In this document: in pieces, positions 8,501 through 16,285 of the stretch
Numbering within the stretch: position 1 is the first letter of the stretch
Layout of the letters: each line of letters begins with the position of its first letter
Assembly (NCBI GenBank): GCA_904418845.1
Contig: CAJFQC010000009.1
Span: 16,741-80,740, forward strand
DNA length: 64,000 nucleotides
From: an uncultured Ruminococcus sp.
Lineage (GTDB): Bacteria > Bacillota > Clostridia > Lachnospirales > Lachnospiraceae
Direction of reading: 5' to 3'
Translations under genes and position numbers: made by a program
Notes under the pieces: generated by a model
The model's input: only the letters and a program-made list of their open reading frames with translations
The model's database searches: none
Told to the model about the DNA's origin: nothing

Positions 8501-9580
8501 GCAGTCGTGGGATACAACATCTATGTAGACGGCGTAAAAGTAAATACAACGCCTGTCACAGAGACAGAGTATGTGCTGTCAGGGCTGACAGGAAGCACGA
8601 AATATACTGTCACAGTGAAAGCGGTAGATGCGGCGGGAAATGAATCCGAGGCATCTGAAACCGTGGAATTCACTACGGACGCGCCCGCGCCGGACACAAC
8701 GGCTCCAAGCGCTCCTACGGACGTGAAAGTAACGGACATAACAGAGAACAGCGCGGCGGTAACATGGACAGAATCGAAAGACGATACCGGAGTCGCGGGG
8801 TACAATGTGTTCGTAAACGGAGAACTGAAAAACGCAGCAATGAAGAGAACGGCCGGACTTGTCACAGATACCCGGTATGTGCTGTCGGGACTTGCGGCAG
8901 ACACGGTATATGAAGTGGAGATACAGGCTGTGGACCAAGCGGGAAACACATCGGCTTTATCGGCTGCTGTTACGTTTGCTACACAGAGCGCTCCTGTTCA
9001 GGGAACAGTAAACAAAGACAATCTGAAGGCGAACATGGACAGAGCCGAAGCGCTGCTTGCGATGACTGCCACATACACTGCAGAGTCTCTGGCAGTTCTT
9101 CAGAATGCGTATGACGCGGCCCTGGCGGCATATAACGATGCAGGCGCCTCACAGGCGCTGATAGACGAAAGAAATACAGCCCTTATGAATGCGATAAACG
9201 CTCTTGCAGAGGCAGAGCCCGGAAGCGGCGGGAATGGACAGACCGGAGGCAATGGACAGACGGGTGGAAACGGACAGACAGGCGGGAATGGACAGACGGG
9301 TGGAAACGGACAGACCGGAGGCAATGGACAGACGGGTGGAAACGGACAGACCGGAGGCAATGGACAGACCGGAGGCAATGGACAGACCGGAGGCAATGGA
9401 CAGACTGATGGAACGGGAACCCAGACCAGCGGGAACACTACAGGAAGCGCAGATGCGAAGAGTGCAAACAGAGCGCCGATTACAGGAGATACAGCGAATC
9501 TGGCAGGAAGCATAGCTGTTCTGGCCGCATCATGTGCCGCGGCTATTTCCGCGGCTCTGATAAGGAGAAGAAGACATTAG
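5510..9580 (+). CDS. Large wall-anchored surface protein: right-handed beta-helix, FN3 and PxTGD sorting signal
   Basis: 1356 residues. Signal peptide (about 1-30, ending AYTAQA). A right-handed beta-helix of the pectate-lyase/polysaccharide-lyase type spans about 35-605 (opening TTYYVDSNGGNDGNNGT, many 'N.YL.NVGGDAI' turns). Two small Ig-like modules follow (about 610-785), then a beta-sandwich that may bind carbohydrate (about 790-960), two fibronectin type III domains (about 970-1160) and a three-helix FIVAR-like module (about 1165-1237). Next come ten GNGQTG repeats (1241-1300) and a C-terminal sortase signal: PITGD, a hydrophobic stretch and RRRRH. An AAAGGAG site precedes the ATG. Near kduI-kduD-eda-kdgK, an extracellular lyase or glycan-binding role on uronate-rich polymers is plausible, but no lyase catalytic triad could be identified by eye. 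Confidence 0.82.
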   Translation: MKKRWIGGIMALVLAGTSAFSLMPAYTAQAEPQRASGTTYYVDSNGGNDGNNGTSESQAFKTLGKINSLDLGPGDQVLLKKGSVFESQWLHVQGSGSEGNPIIISTYGEGDRPKINTNGQGQWEQNYGKPLDNANHRWNGTVSSAILLKDVEYIEIRGLELTNDRDAAGNPSAETAKKYNAADCMDRTGVAGVAKDKGTLEHIVLDDLYIHDVDGNVYNKHMANGGIYFIIEKPTDDASAEIPRYEDLAIRNCRLDTVNRWGIAVGYTYNWDKFQSAEISDSVVKTYGSSDVVIENNYLNNVGGDAITTMYLDRPLIQYNVSENAAAQISFDHYTERQPVLNNQGKPTGRYQDVSAGRVAAGIWPWKCKDPVFQYNECFRTLNASNGNGDGQPWDADYGDGTNYQYNYSHGNTASTIMFCGVDSVNTTFRYNISQNEDMGPLDPAGNSGYTHVYNNTFYIKEGLTHIWSTLHSNNGPVKIENNIFYFAGNSPVHVTNWNPSGNKTYDNNLYYNVTNVPAQDQNAVKVDIGEPLFENAGTGPTGAAADKMARKHEDPNQSTEFDGYKLAEGSRAVNAGKIITDENGYAIEKDFFGNQITAVPEIGAAESTSAISLVLRSDEYTITDKTISDIPKYTTLEKFLKNVVFDNGVTVTVRDGADILDSADIIKGGVTVTLSYEGMSDVTYTVEPSADKELKSAYYEVKDAVIRVPYTAANPTTASQLKQNLTVSDTATISVLNGGSELADAEPVSAGMTVRITAENGDVNDFTIEEKNEYNWVADYTGPHNGSAGVQGNVWFAQQRNSSGGEWENLTERDKGGWPNWVVGSSWPVGVDSPVEPPIGADKDGLIGSPDGTDAAMVFRAPKDGYVSFSIKDDEPYFRHTNNGGDRVVTLMIMKNEEIIDSVELNNLDVNVPATGWINGKAGFGGILVKRGDFIRVATVSTGNTAQNTIHITPEISYMDQEVADEEAPDIPQAVRSVEVSEAGARIAWAGALDNVAVVGYNIYVDGVKVNTTPVTETEYVLSGLTGSTKYTVTVKAVDAAGNESEASETVEFTTDAPAPDTTAPSAPTDVKVTDITENSAAVTWTESKDDTGVAGYNVFVNGELKNAAMKRTAGLVTDTRYVLSGLAADTVYEVEIQAVDQAGNTSALSAAVTFATQSAPVQGTVNKDNLKANMDRAEALLAMTATYTAESLAVLQNAYDAALAAYNDAGASQALIDERNTALMNAINALAEAEPGSGGNGQTGGNGQTGGNGQTGGNGQTGGNGQTGGNGQTGGNGQTGGNGQTGGNGQTGGNGQTDGTGTQTSGNTTGSADAKSANRAPITGDTANLAGSIAVLAASCAAAISAALIRRRRH
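9230..9409 (+). repeat. Ten tandem 18-bp repeats encoding GNGQTG
   Basis: Ten in-frame 18-bp units with core GGNAAYGGACAGACNGG, all translating GNGQTG (the last is GNGQTD). Units differ at synonymous sites only, in two main variants (AATGGACAGAC and AAACGGACAGAC). This is a flexible wall-spanning linker that can change length by slippage without changing frame. Confidence 0.95.
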
Positions 9581-9595
9581 GCATTGAGAATACTG

Positions 9596-9625
9596 AAAAA
9601 CTCCCGTTGTTATGTGGGAGTTTTT
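9596..9625 (+). terminator. Terminator after the beta-helix surface protein
   Basis: AAAAACTCCC / GGGAGTTTTT, a 10-bp perfect stem with a 10-nt loop, 15 nt after the stop codon. Confidence 0.88.
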
Positions 9626-9773
9626 CGTTTCTAAAGCTGCCGGTCATATTTAGTGCCTTTTGCGGGACAAAAGACCTGCGGCGGGGTTGTGCTCGTCCGG
9701 CTCCTGTGGTAAGATTTATCTAACAGTTCATATTCCAGTCGGAATGAGGGTGAGGCTTTGCGGAGGGTATGCC

Positions 9774-10349
9774 ATGATAGATGACGCGATAGAATTTGCA
9801 ACGAAAGCGCATGAAGGACAGTTTCGGAAAGGAACGAGGAGGCCGTATATCGTCCACCCTATTGAGGTGGCGGATATCGTTTCCACGATGACAGACGACG
9901 AGGAAGTGATCTGCGCGGCGGTACTCCATGATACGATCGAGGATTGCCGGGGGATTACAAAGGATGTTTTAAAACTCAGGTTCGGCAGCCGTGTGGCGGA
10001 CATTGTGGTGAGGGAAAGCGAGGATAAGTCCCGTACTTGGGAAGAGCGCAAAGGCGCTACGATCAATCGCCTTAAGGAGGCTCCTGTGGAAGTACAGATG
10101 ATCGGTCTTGCAGATAAGCTATCCAATATGCGCGACATCGACAGAGATTACCCGGCGGCAGGAGACGCTCTCTGGATCCGCTTTCGTATGCAGAGCAAGG
10201 AGGCTCTCGCGTGGTATTATAAAAGTATCCGCGATGTGTTGGAAGAGGCTTTTAAAGGAGTCCCGGCATACGAGGAATACTGCCGCCTGATCGACAAAAA
10301 TTTCGGCCCGGGGCCGGCGCATACGGAATGGAAACAGACGCAGACCTAA
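9774..10349 (+). CDS. HD-domain phosphohydrolase, MESH1/SpoT-hydrolase-like
   Basis: 191 residues, essentially a lone HD domain. AIEFATKAHEGQFRKGT, YIVHPIEVA (metal His), AAVLHDTIEDC (HD motif with the downstream ED) and LADKLSNMRDI match the (p)ppGpp hydrolase half of RelA/SpoT. No synthetase, TGS or ACT domain is present, so it fits a small alarmone hydrolase (MESH1 type) and may remove 3'-pyrophosphate from (p)ppGpp or a related nucleotide. The ORF track extends to 9660, but GGAGGG at 9762-9767 sits 6 nt before ATG 9774, and the first HD-domain residues start there. It converges on the DUF6512-type gene with a 4-bp stop overlap. Confidence 0.8.
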   Translation: MIDDAIEFATKAHEGQFRKGTRRPYIVHPIEVADIVSTMTDDEEVICAAVLHDTIEDCRGITKDVLKLRFGSRVADIVVRESEDKSRTWEERKGATINRLKEAPVEVQMIGLADKLSNMRDIDRDYPAAGDALWIRFRMQSKEALAWYYKSIRDVLEEAFKGVPAYEEYCRLIDKNFGPGPAHTEWKQTQT

Positions 10350-10861
10350 GGTTCCTGAAACAGTCCGATTTGCGGCGGCAGAAAGGTAAACAGGAAGAAG
10401 GACAGCGCAAGGAGAACGGCCATTGCGGCGATCGGCTTTCGAAGCCGGTATATTCTGTCGGACGCTTTTAGTTTCCACGCAGTATAAAACGCGGCGGCGA
10501 CAGCGATAAAAAAGATCGCGATGTCTACGAAAGATACATTTTGTCCCAGGATGCCCGAGTAAGTGTAGAAGAGCACCGGGACCAGGAAAGTGCCGAGCAG
10601 ACTGCCTGCAAGAAGAGCGGGGCATAAGGAAGGGTATTCCTTTCTTATGCGTGACGGCATGAACAGTGCCCAGAGCAGAACAGGGAAGAAGACAAGTTTC
10701 ATATGTTCCCATGCAGACTCGTTTACCGGGGAGAAGAGGGAGACTGCCTGGCTGTTCCCGCTCCATTCGTAGAAAAAATGTAACAGGGCGCCGAGTACAG
10801 CGGTGAAGATGAACCCTGCGATAACATAGGATATAACGGATCTTTTTGTGGTTTGTTCCAT
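10346..10861 (-). CDS. DUF6512-type small integral membrane protein
   Basis: 171 residues with four to five hydrophobic helices and a conserved-looking motif SPVNESAWEHMKLVFFP between helices 1 and 2, which I associate with the DUF6512 family (function unknown). It starts ATG (MEQTTKRSVIS) after a weak GGGGGTAA site. It lies downstream of the AGCS symporter gene on the same strand with 90 nt between, including a palindrome that may be its operator. No catalytic role can be proposed. Confidence 0.65.
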   Translation of the reverse strand: MEQTTKRSVISYVIAGFIFTAVLGALLHFFYEWSGNSQAVSLFSPVNESAWEHMKLVFFPVLLWALFMPSRIRKEYPSLCPALLAGSLLGTFLVPVLFYTYSGILGQNVSFVDIAIFFIAVAAAFYTAWKLKASDRIYRLRKPIAAMAVLLALSFFLFTFLPPQIGLFQEP

Positions 10862-10893
10862 AAAATTACCCCCGTATACTGTGACAGCACAGA

Positions 10894-10909
10894 TGCTGTA
10901 TATACAGTA
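10894..10909 (-). promoter_or_regulatory. Palindrome CTGTATATACAG upstream of the DUF6512-type gene
   Basis: Perfect 12-bp palindrome (10896-10907), extended by imperfect flanks, with further TACTGT and ACAG half-sites nearby. It sits about 35 nt before the ATG on the minus strand, where a repressor operator overlapping the promoter would lie. The cognate regulator is not visible. Confidence 0.35.
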
Positions 10910-10951
10910 TGCAGGGGTGATTGTTTTTATACATATTCATATATGCATATG

Positions 10952-12355
10952 TCAGTTCCAGAAGTCGGTTTTATCTTTCAATCCAATATCCGCTGCTTTG
11001 AACACTGGATCTTTTTCAGCTTTTTTTTGCTTTATATAATCGTGCATGGCGCGGATTGACGGTCCGCCGAGTATCAGGATGACAGGCAGATTGATCAGTG
11101 CCATCAATCCCATGAGCACATCTGCGGTGTTCCATACAAGACCGAATTCCATTGTCGCGCCGGCCAGAACGATCAGCGCCGCGATGATGCGGAATCCTGT
11201 GATCAGAGCCTTGCCAGGCTTTCTTCCGCAGAGGAATTTCAATCCCATCTCAGCGTAGTAGAAGTTCCCTATCAGCGTAGTGAAGGCAAACAGACAGAGC
11301 GCGATGGTAATGAAGATGGTGCCGAATCTGCCCAGCGAGTTAGAAGCGGCGGCCTGTACCCATGTCATGCCCGCCAGGTCTTCGGACGGCGCTACTCCTG
11401 AACAGAGCAGCATGAAAGCTGTGGCAGAGCAGATGAGGAGAGTGTCGATAAAAACAGAGAGCATCTGTACCAGCCCCTGTTTCACCGGATGAGAGACAGC
11501 CGCGCTGGCTGCCGCGTTAGGAGCAGACCCCACGCCTGCTTCGTTGGAGAAGAGACCTCTCTTAATACCCTGCATAACGCAGGAACCTGCGAATCCGCCG
11601 AAGATTGCCTGAATGTCAAATGCATTCCCGAAGATGTCAGCGAACATCTGCGGGATCGCCCGGTAATGAGTTACAACGATAAAAAGAGCTACACCCAGGT
11701 AAAAGATACCCATTGCCGGGACCAGCACCCCTGTGATCTTTGAGATCTGTTTACTTCCGCCAAAGACCGATGCCGCGAAGACGAGCGCAAGGATCACGCC
11801 TACTATTATTGGAGTGGAATTTTCATTAAAGAAGCTGTATGTGCGGAAGGAATCCGCGATGTTAAAGGAGGCCACAAGATTGAATCCGCCCATGTAGGTC
11901 ATGATGAGAACGACAGCAAACAGTACCCCGATCCAGTGCTTTTTAAGTGCTGCCTGAATATAGTAAGCCGGACCGCCGTAGGAGCTGCCGTCTTCCGCGC
12001 GGTGCTTGTAGATCTGTGCCAGTGTGCTTTCGATGAACGCAGAAGCGCTTCCCAGAATCGCGGTCAGCCACATCCAGAATACGGCTCCCGCGCCGCCGAG
12101 GCAGATGGCTGTAGAAATGCCGGCGATATTTCCGGTCCCTACGCGGGAAGCGGTGGATACCATGAGCGCCTGGAAGGATGAAAGTCCGTTCTCATCATCG
12201 CCGGGCTGTGCCACGACACGAAGTGATTCGATGAACATGCGGAACTGTACGAACCGCGTCCGGAACGAAAACCAGATTCCTGCCGCGAGAAGCAGGATGA
12301 TCAAGATATAGCTGTATAGCAGATCGCTTAATGTGTTGATAATTTCTGCAAACAT
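10952..12355 (-). CDS. Sodium:alanine/glycine symporter family protein (AGCS)
   Basis: Cation-coupled amino-acid (alanine/glycine) transporter of the AlsT/DagA family, 467 residues with about ten hydrophobic helices. Family marks are the early FSFRTRFVQFRMF segment, GTGNIAGISTAICLGGAGAVFWMW, YGGPAYYIQAALKK and RGLFSNEAGVGSAPNAAA. The ORF track starts at 12439. The start is placed at ATG 12355 (MFAEIINTLSDLL) because GAGAGGGA lies 7 nt upstream and the extra N-terminus (MHRNSHTGKP...) has no family character. It is a single gene, divergent from murE. The substrate cannot be refined from sequence. Confidence 0.88.
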   Translation of the reverse strand: MFAEIINTLSDLLYSYILIILLLAAGIWFSFRTRFVQFRMFIESLRVVAQPGDDENGLSSFQALMVSTASRVGTGNIAGISTAICLGGAGAVFWMWLTAILGSASAFIESTLAQIYKHRAEDGSSYGGPAYYIQAALKKHWIGVLFAVVLIMTYMGGFNLVASFNIADSFRTYSFFNENSTPIIVGVILALVFAASVFGGSKQISKITGVLVPAMGIFYLGVALFIVVTHYRAIPQMFADIFGNAFDIQAIFGGFAGSCVMQGIKRGLFSNEAGVGSAPNAAASAAVSHPVKQGLVQMLSVFIDTLLICSATAFMLLCSGVAPSEDLAGMTWVQAAASNSLGRFGTIFITIALCLFAFTTLIGNFYYAEMGLKFLCGRKPGKALITGFRIIAALIVLAGATMEFGLVWNTADVLMGLMALINLPVILILGGPSIRAMHDYIKQKKAEKDPVFKAADIGLKDKTDFWN

Positions 12356-12527
12356 TATATTTCCCTCTCTTTCTCTCAGCGCTGCATGACAGAGCGCTGG
12401 CACTGATGTAGGCTTTCCGGTGTGAGAGTTTCGGTGCAAAGACCTGATATCACCGTAAAGCCACAGTCAGTTATTTATTATACAACAAGGCGCTATCCTT
12501 TGCAACATAGGGAGGATTGTGTTATCC

Positions 12528-12533
12528 TATAAT
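12528..12533 (+). promoter_or_regulatory. Candidate -10 box for the murE-priA operon
   Basis: A perfect TATAAT 48 nt before the murE GTG. No good -35 lies at 17 nt (a TTGCAA is 22 nt away), so the promoter call is weak. Confidence 0.3.
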
Positions 12534-12581
12534 AGTATTTCCGTAAACAGACAAATGCTGCGAAAAAGAGGAGGAACCATC

Positions 12582-14051
12582 GTGAGATTAGATAAACTGT
12601 TAGGGCGCCTGGATTATGAAGTGGTGCAGGGGAGTGATAAGACCGAGATCACAACGCTTGCCAATGATTCGAGAAAGATTCAGGCAGGAAGTGTCTTTGT
12701 ATGTATCAGCGGGGCGGTCTCCGACGGACATAAGTATGCGCACGATGTGTGTGAAAAGGGGGCTGCCGCAGTCATCGTGGAAAAGGATGTGGAAGTGCCG
12801 GAGCCTGTGACTGTTATCAAAGTATCTGATACCAGGTATGCCCTTGCCCTGATGTCAGCGGCATATTTCGGATATCCGGCGGAGAAGCTGAAAGTCATCG
12901 GCATTACCGGAACAAAGGGAAAGACGACGACCACATATATGATACGTTCCATCTTAGAAGGGGTGGGACACAAGGTCGGCCTGATCGGCACTATTGAGGC
13001 GGTCATAGGAGACAAAACGATACCTGCTGCTAATACAACACCGGAATCGTTCACCATCCACCAGTATTTTGCGGAAATGGTGGAAGCGGGCTGTGACAGC
13101 GTGGTCATGGAGGTCTCATCACAGGGTCTGATGCTTCACCGTACGGCGGGCATCATGTTTGAGATCGGGATTTTTACCAATCTGGGGAAAGACCATATCG
13201 GGCCAAACGAGCATAAAGATTTCGACGATTACAAACGATGCAAAGCCATACTGTTCAAACAATGTAAGCTGGGTATCGCGAATATAGATGACAAGTATTT
13301 TGGAGACATTTTCAGAGACGCCACATGCCGGACAGAGACATTTGGTTTCTCCGAGAAGGCGGCTCTTCGGGCAGAGAACGTGGAGCTTGTCTCAAGACCG
13401 GGATACTTAGGCGTAGCTTATCATGTATCAGGGCTGATGGACTTTGATGTGGAGATCGACATACCGGGTATGTTCAGTGTATATAATTCCCTGACCGCCA
13501 TCGCGGTGTGCCGCCACTTTGGCGTACCTGCGGAGAAGATAAAAGAAGCATTGAAAAAAGCGAAGGTAAAAGGCCGGATCGAGATGATCAAAGTGTCTGA
13601 TGATTTTACATTGATGATCGATTACGCGCACAATGCCATGAGTCTTGACAGTCTTCTGACCACCCTGAAAGAGTATCATCCAAACCGTCTCGTCTGCCTT
13701 TTCGGGTGCGGAGGAAACCGTTCCAAAGACAGACGGTACGAGATGGGAGAGGTATCGGGACGGCTTGCAGACCTGACCATCATCACATCGGACAATCCGA
13801 GATTCGAAGAGCCGCAGGATATCATCAATGATATTAAAGCAGGCATCGGCAGAACAGATGGAAACTATGTGGAAATCTGCGACCGCAAGGAAGCGATTAA
13901 ATATGCGATCAAGAACGGACAGCCGGGAGATGTGATCGTGCTGGCCGGAAAAGGCCATGAGGATTATCAGGAGATCAGGGGAGTAAAACATCCCATGGAT
14001 GAGCGCGTGCTCATAGCGGAGGTACTCAAAGAGCTGAAAGAAGGAAAATAG
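12582..14051 (+). CDS. murE: UDP-N-acetylmuramoyl-tripeptide synthetase MurE (meso-DAP type)
   Basis: Adds the third residue of the peptidoglycan stem peptide to UDP-MurNAc-L-Ala-D-Glu. It carries the Mur-ligase ATP motif GITGTKGKTTTTY, the NTTPESF and MEVSSQGL segments, FTNLGKDHIGPN, the DYAHN motif, and DNPR (in SDNPRFEEP), which in MurE marks meso-diaminopimelate as the added amino acid. Start is GTG 12582 (MRLDKLLGRLDY), 7 nt after AGGAGG, not the TTG at 12519 of the ORF track; 489 residues, normal. It is the first gene of a tight run; priA starts 4 nt after the stop. Confidence 0.95.
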   Translation: MRLDKLLGRLDYEVVQGSDKTEITTLANDSRKIQAGSVFVCISGAVSDGHKYAHDVCEKGAAAVIVEKDVEVPEPVTVIKVSDTRYALALMSAAYFGYPAEKLKVIGITGTKGKTTTTYMIRSILEGVGHKVGLIGTIEAVIGDKTIPAANTTPESFTIHQYFAEMVEAGCDSVVMEVSSQGLMLHRTAGIMFEIGIFTNLGKDHIGPNEHKDFDDYKRCKAILFKQCKLGIANIDDKYFGDIFRDATCRTETFGFSEKAALRAENVELVSRPGYLGVAYHVSGLMDFDVEIDIPGMFSVYNSLTAIAVCRHFGVPAEKIKEALKKAKVKGRIEMIKVSDDFTLMIDYAHNAMSLDSLLTTLKEYHPNRLVCLFGCGGNRSKDRRYEMGEVSGRLADLTIITSDNPRFEEPQDIINDIKAGIGRTDGNYVEICDRKEAIKYAIKNGQPGDVIVLAGKGHEDYQEIRGVKHPMDERVLIAEVLKELKEGK

Positions 14052-14055
14052 TTTC

Positions 14056-16275
14056 GTGTTTGCAGATATTATCATAGATATACAGCATGAAAAACTGGAT
14101 AAAATCTTCCAGTACCGCATCCCGGGGCGGCTTGAGGGTAAGCTGGAACCAGGCATGGAGGTGCTGGTGCCTTTCGGGAATGGAAACCGGCAGATCAAGG
14201 GATATGTGACCGGATTGTCGGAGACGTGTGATTATGACCTTTCGAAAGTAAAAGACGTGGCGGACATCTCGGAGAAAGGTGTAGAGATCGAGACGAAGCT
14301 GATAGCTCTTGCCGCGTGGATGAAAGAGAATTACGGCGGGACTATGCTCCAGTCGTTAAAGACTGTGCTCCCCATCCGGCAGAAAGAGAACGCCAAGATA
14401 AGAAAGAGGCTGCGCCTTCTTCTTGACAAAGAGACCGGAGAACGTCAGCTCCATTATTATCTGGAAAAGAACCAGAAAGCGAGGGCGCGTCTTATGGCAG
14501 CGCTCCTTGACGACAGGGAGTTAGAATACGAGCTTGTGACAAAGAAGCTTAATATCACCGTCCCGGTCATCCGGGCGCTGGAAGAGCAGAGGGTGCTCTC
14601 GGTGGAGACAGAGCAGGTCTACCGCAATCCGGTGAAACAGGCGGACGCAGAAGCGCGGAGGATCACCTATACCCAGGAGCAGAGAATGGTCATCGAGCGG
14701 TTTCAAAGGGATTATGAGACCGGGATAAGACAGACATACCTTATCCATGGCATCACGGGAAGCGGAAAGACCGAGGTATATATGGAAATGATCCGAACCG
14801 TGGTAGATATGGGGAAACAGGCCATCGTGCTCGTCCCGGAGATTGCCCTCACCTATCAGACAGTAATGCGCTTTTACCGGCGGTTCGGAGACCGGGTGTC
14901 CATCATGAACTCCCGGCTGTCCGCAGGGGAGCGATATGACCAGATGATGCGTGCGAAGGACGGGAAGGTGGACGTGATGATCGGTCCGCGCTCCGCTCTC
15001 TTTACTCCTTTTCCGGATCTGGGGCTCATCGTTATTGACGAGGAACATGAACCCACATATAAGAGCGAGCAGACACCCCGGTATCACGCGCGGGAGACCG
15101 CGGTGAGAAGAGCGCAGACAGAGGGGGCGGGAGTAGTGCTCGGGAGCGCAACTCCGTCTATGGAAGCAATGTACCGGGCGAGAAAGGGAGAGTATGTACT
15201 CTTCGAGATGAAGAGCCGTTCGGGGATGCAGCAGCTTGCAGACGTATATACTGTAGATCTGCGGGAAGAATTAAAGAGCGGGAACCGCTCGATCTTAAGC
15301 AGGAAGCTTACAGAGCTGATGCGGGACCGATTGGAAAAGAAGGAGCAGATAATGCTTTTTTTAAATCGCAGAGGCTACTCAGGGTTTCTTTCGTGCAGAG
15401 AGTGCGGACATGTGATAAAATGTCCCCACTGCAATGTGTCACTTTCCGTCCACCGGGACGGGAAGATGCGGTGTCACTACTGCGGTTATACGCGGCCAAA
15501 GGCGGGCGAATGCCCGGAATGCAGATCCCGCCATATCGGAGAGTTCCGGGCAGGAACCCAGCAGATCGAGGATATTGTAAAAGAGACATTTCCCGAGGCA
15601 AGAGTGCTGCGCATGGATATGGACACAACCCGGCAGAAGGATGCCCATGAGAAGATACTTTCTGCGTTTGCCAATGAGGAGGCGGATATTCTTGTGGGGA
15701 CGCAGATGATCGTGAAAGGGCACGATTTTCCCAACGTTACTCTTGTGGGGGTACTTGCGGCGGATATGTCCTTATACACGGATGATTACCGTTCCGGCGA
15801 ACGGACATTCCAGCTTCTGACCCAGGCGGCGGGACGCGCGGGAAGAGGAGAGAGAAAGGGCGAGGCGGTCATCCAGACATACAGCCCGGACCATTACGCA
15901 GTGGTGACTGCGGCGGCGCAGGACTACGAAGCATTTTATGAAGAGGAGATCTGTTACCGGGAACTGATGGGATATCCGCCTGTGGAAAACCTGCTGGCAG
16001 TATTCGTCTCCTGCGAGGATGAGGAGCTGCTGGAAAAGGGCTGCCATTACCTGAAGGAATACATTCTCCGTGTGAAAGGGAAAAGCGGGGCAGATGTGAT
16101 CGGGCCCGCCAGTCCGGGGATCGATAAGATCAAAGACGTATACCGCCGTGTGATCTATGTAAAGGCGGCGGATTATGGCGCGCTGGTCGTGATAAAGGAC
16201 AGAGTGGAACAATATATTGAGATAAATTCAGGATTTAACAAGATGCGGATACAGTTTGATTTTAATCCGCTGTAA
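14056..16275 (+). CDS. priA: Primosomal protein N' (replication restart helicase PriA)
   Basis: Superfamily 2 DNA helicase that reloads the replisome at stalled forks. 739 residues: N-terminal 3'-DNA-binding domain (FADIIIDIQHEKLDKIFQYRIP), Walker A HGITGSGKTEVYM, DEEH box (VIDEEHEPTYKSEQ), LGSATPSME, a cysteine-rich zinc region with paired CxxC motifs (CRECGHVIKCPHC to CPEC) inserted in the second helicase lobe, and the AAGRAGRGE motif VI. Start GTG 14056 is 4 nt after murE, whose last codons supply AAGGA. def follows after 10 nt. Confidence 0.96.
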   Translation: MFADIIIDIQHEKLDKIFQYRIPGRLEGKLEPGMEVLVPFGNGNRQIKGYVTGLSETCDYDLSKVKDVADISEKGVEIETKLIALAAWMKENYGGTMLQSLKTVLPIRQKENAKIRKRLRLLLDKETGERQLHYYLEKNQKARARLMAALLDDRELEYELVTKKLNITVPVIRALEEQRVLSVETEQVYRNPVKQADAEARRITYTQEQRMVIERFQRDYETGIRQTYLIHGITGSGKTEVYMEMIRTVVDMGKQAIVLVPEIALTYQTVMRFYRRFGDRVSIMNSRLSAGERYDQMMRAKDGKVDVMIGPRSALFTPFPDLGLIVIDEEHEPTYKSEQTPRYHARETAVRRAQTEGAGVVLGSATPSMEAMYRARKGEYVLFEMKSRSGMQQLADVYTVDLREELKSGNRSILSRKLTELMRDRLEKKEQIMLFLNRRGYSGFLSCRECGHVIKCPHCNVSLSVHRDGKMRCHYCGYTRPKAGECPECRSRHIGEFRAGTQQIEDIVKETFPEARVLRMDMDTTRQKDAHEKILSAFANEEADILVGTQMIVKGHDFPNVTLVGVLAADMSLYTDDYRSGERTFQLLTQAAGRAGRGERKGEAVIQTYSPDHYAVVTAAAQDYEAFYEEEICYRELMGYPPVENLLAVFVSCEDEELLEKGCHYLKEYILRVKGKSGADVIGPASPGIDKIKDVYRRVIYVKAADYGALVVIKDRVEQYIEINSGFNKMRIQFDFNPL

Positions 16276-16285
16276 GGAGGAAACT

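Noticed and set aside
9230-9409. Possible CRISPR-like array
   Set aside because: Tandem 18-bp in-frame coding units with no unique spacers; it is a protein repeat.
9100-9513. 137-residue minus-strand ORF rich in CPLPPV repeats
   Set aside because: Antisense of the GNGQTG repeats; proline/cysteine repeats are only the reverse reading of the 18-bp units.
10848-11059. Two short plus-strand ORFs (63 and 68 residues) near 10.9 kb
   Set aside because: They lie over the minus-strand promoter and symporter end, are Phe/Ile-rich without domain features, and lack ribosome sites.
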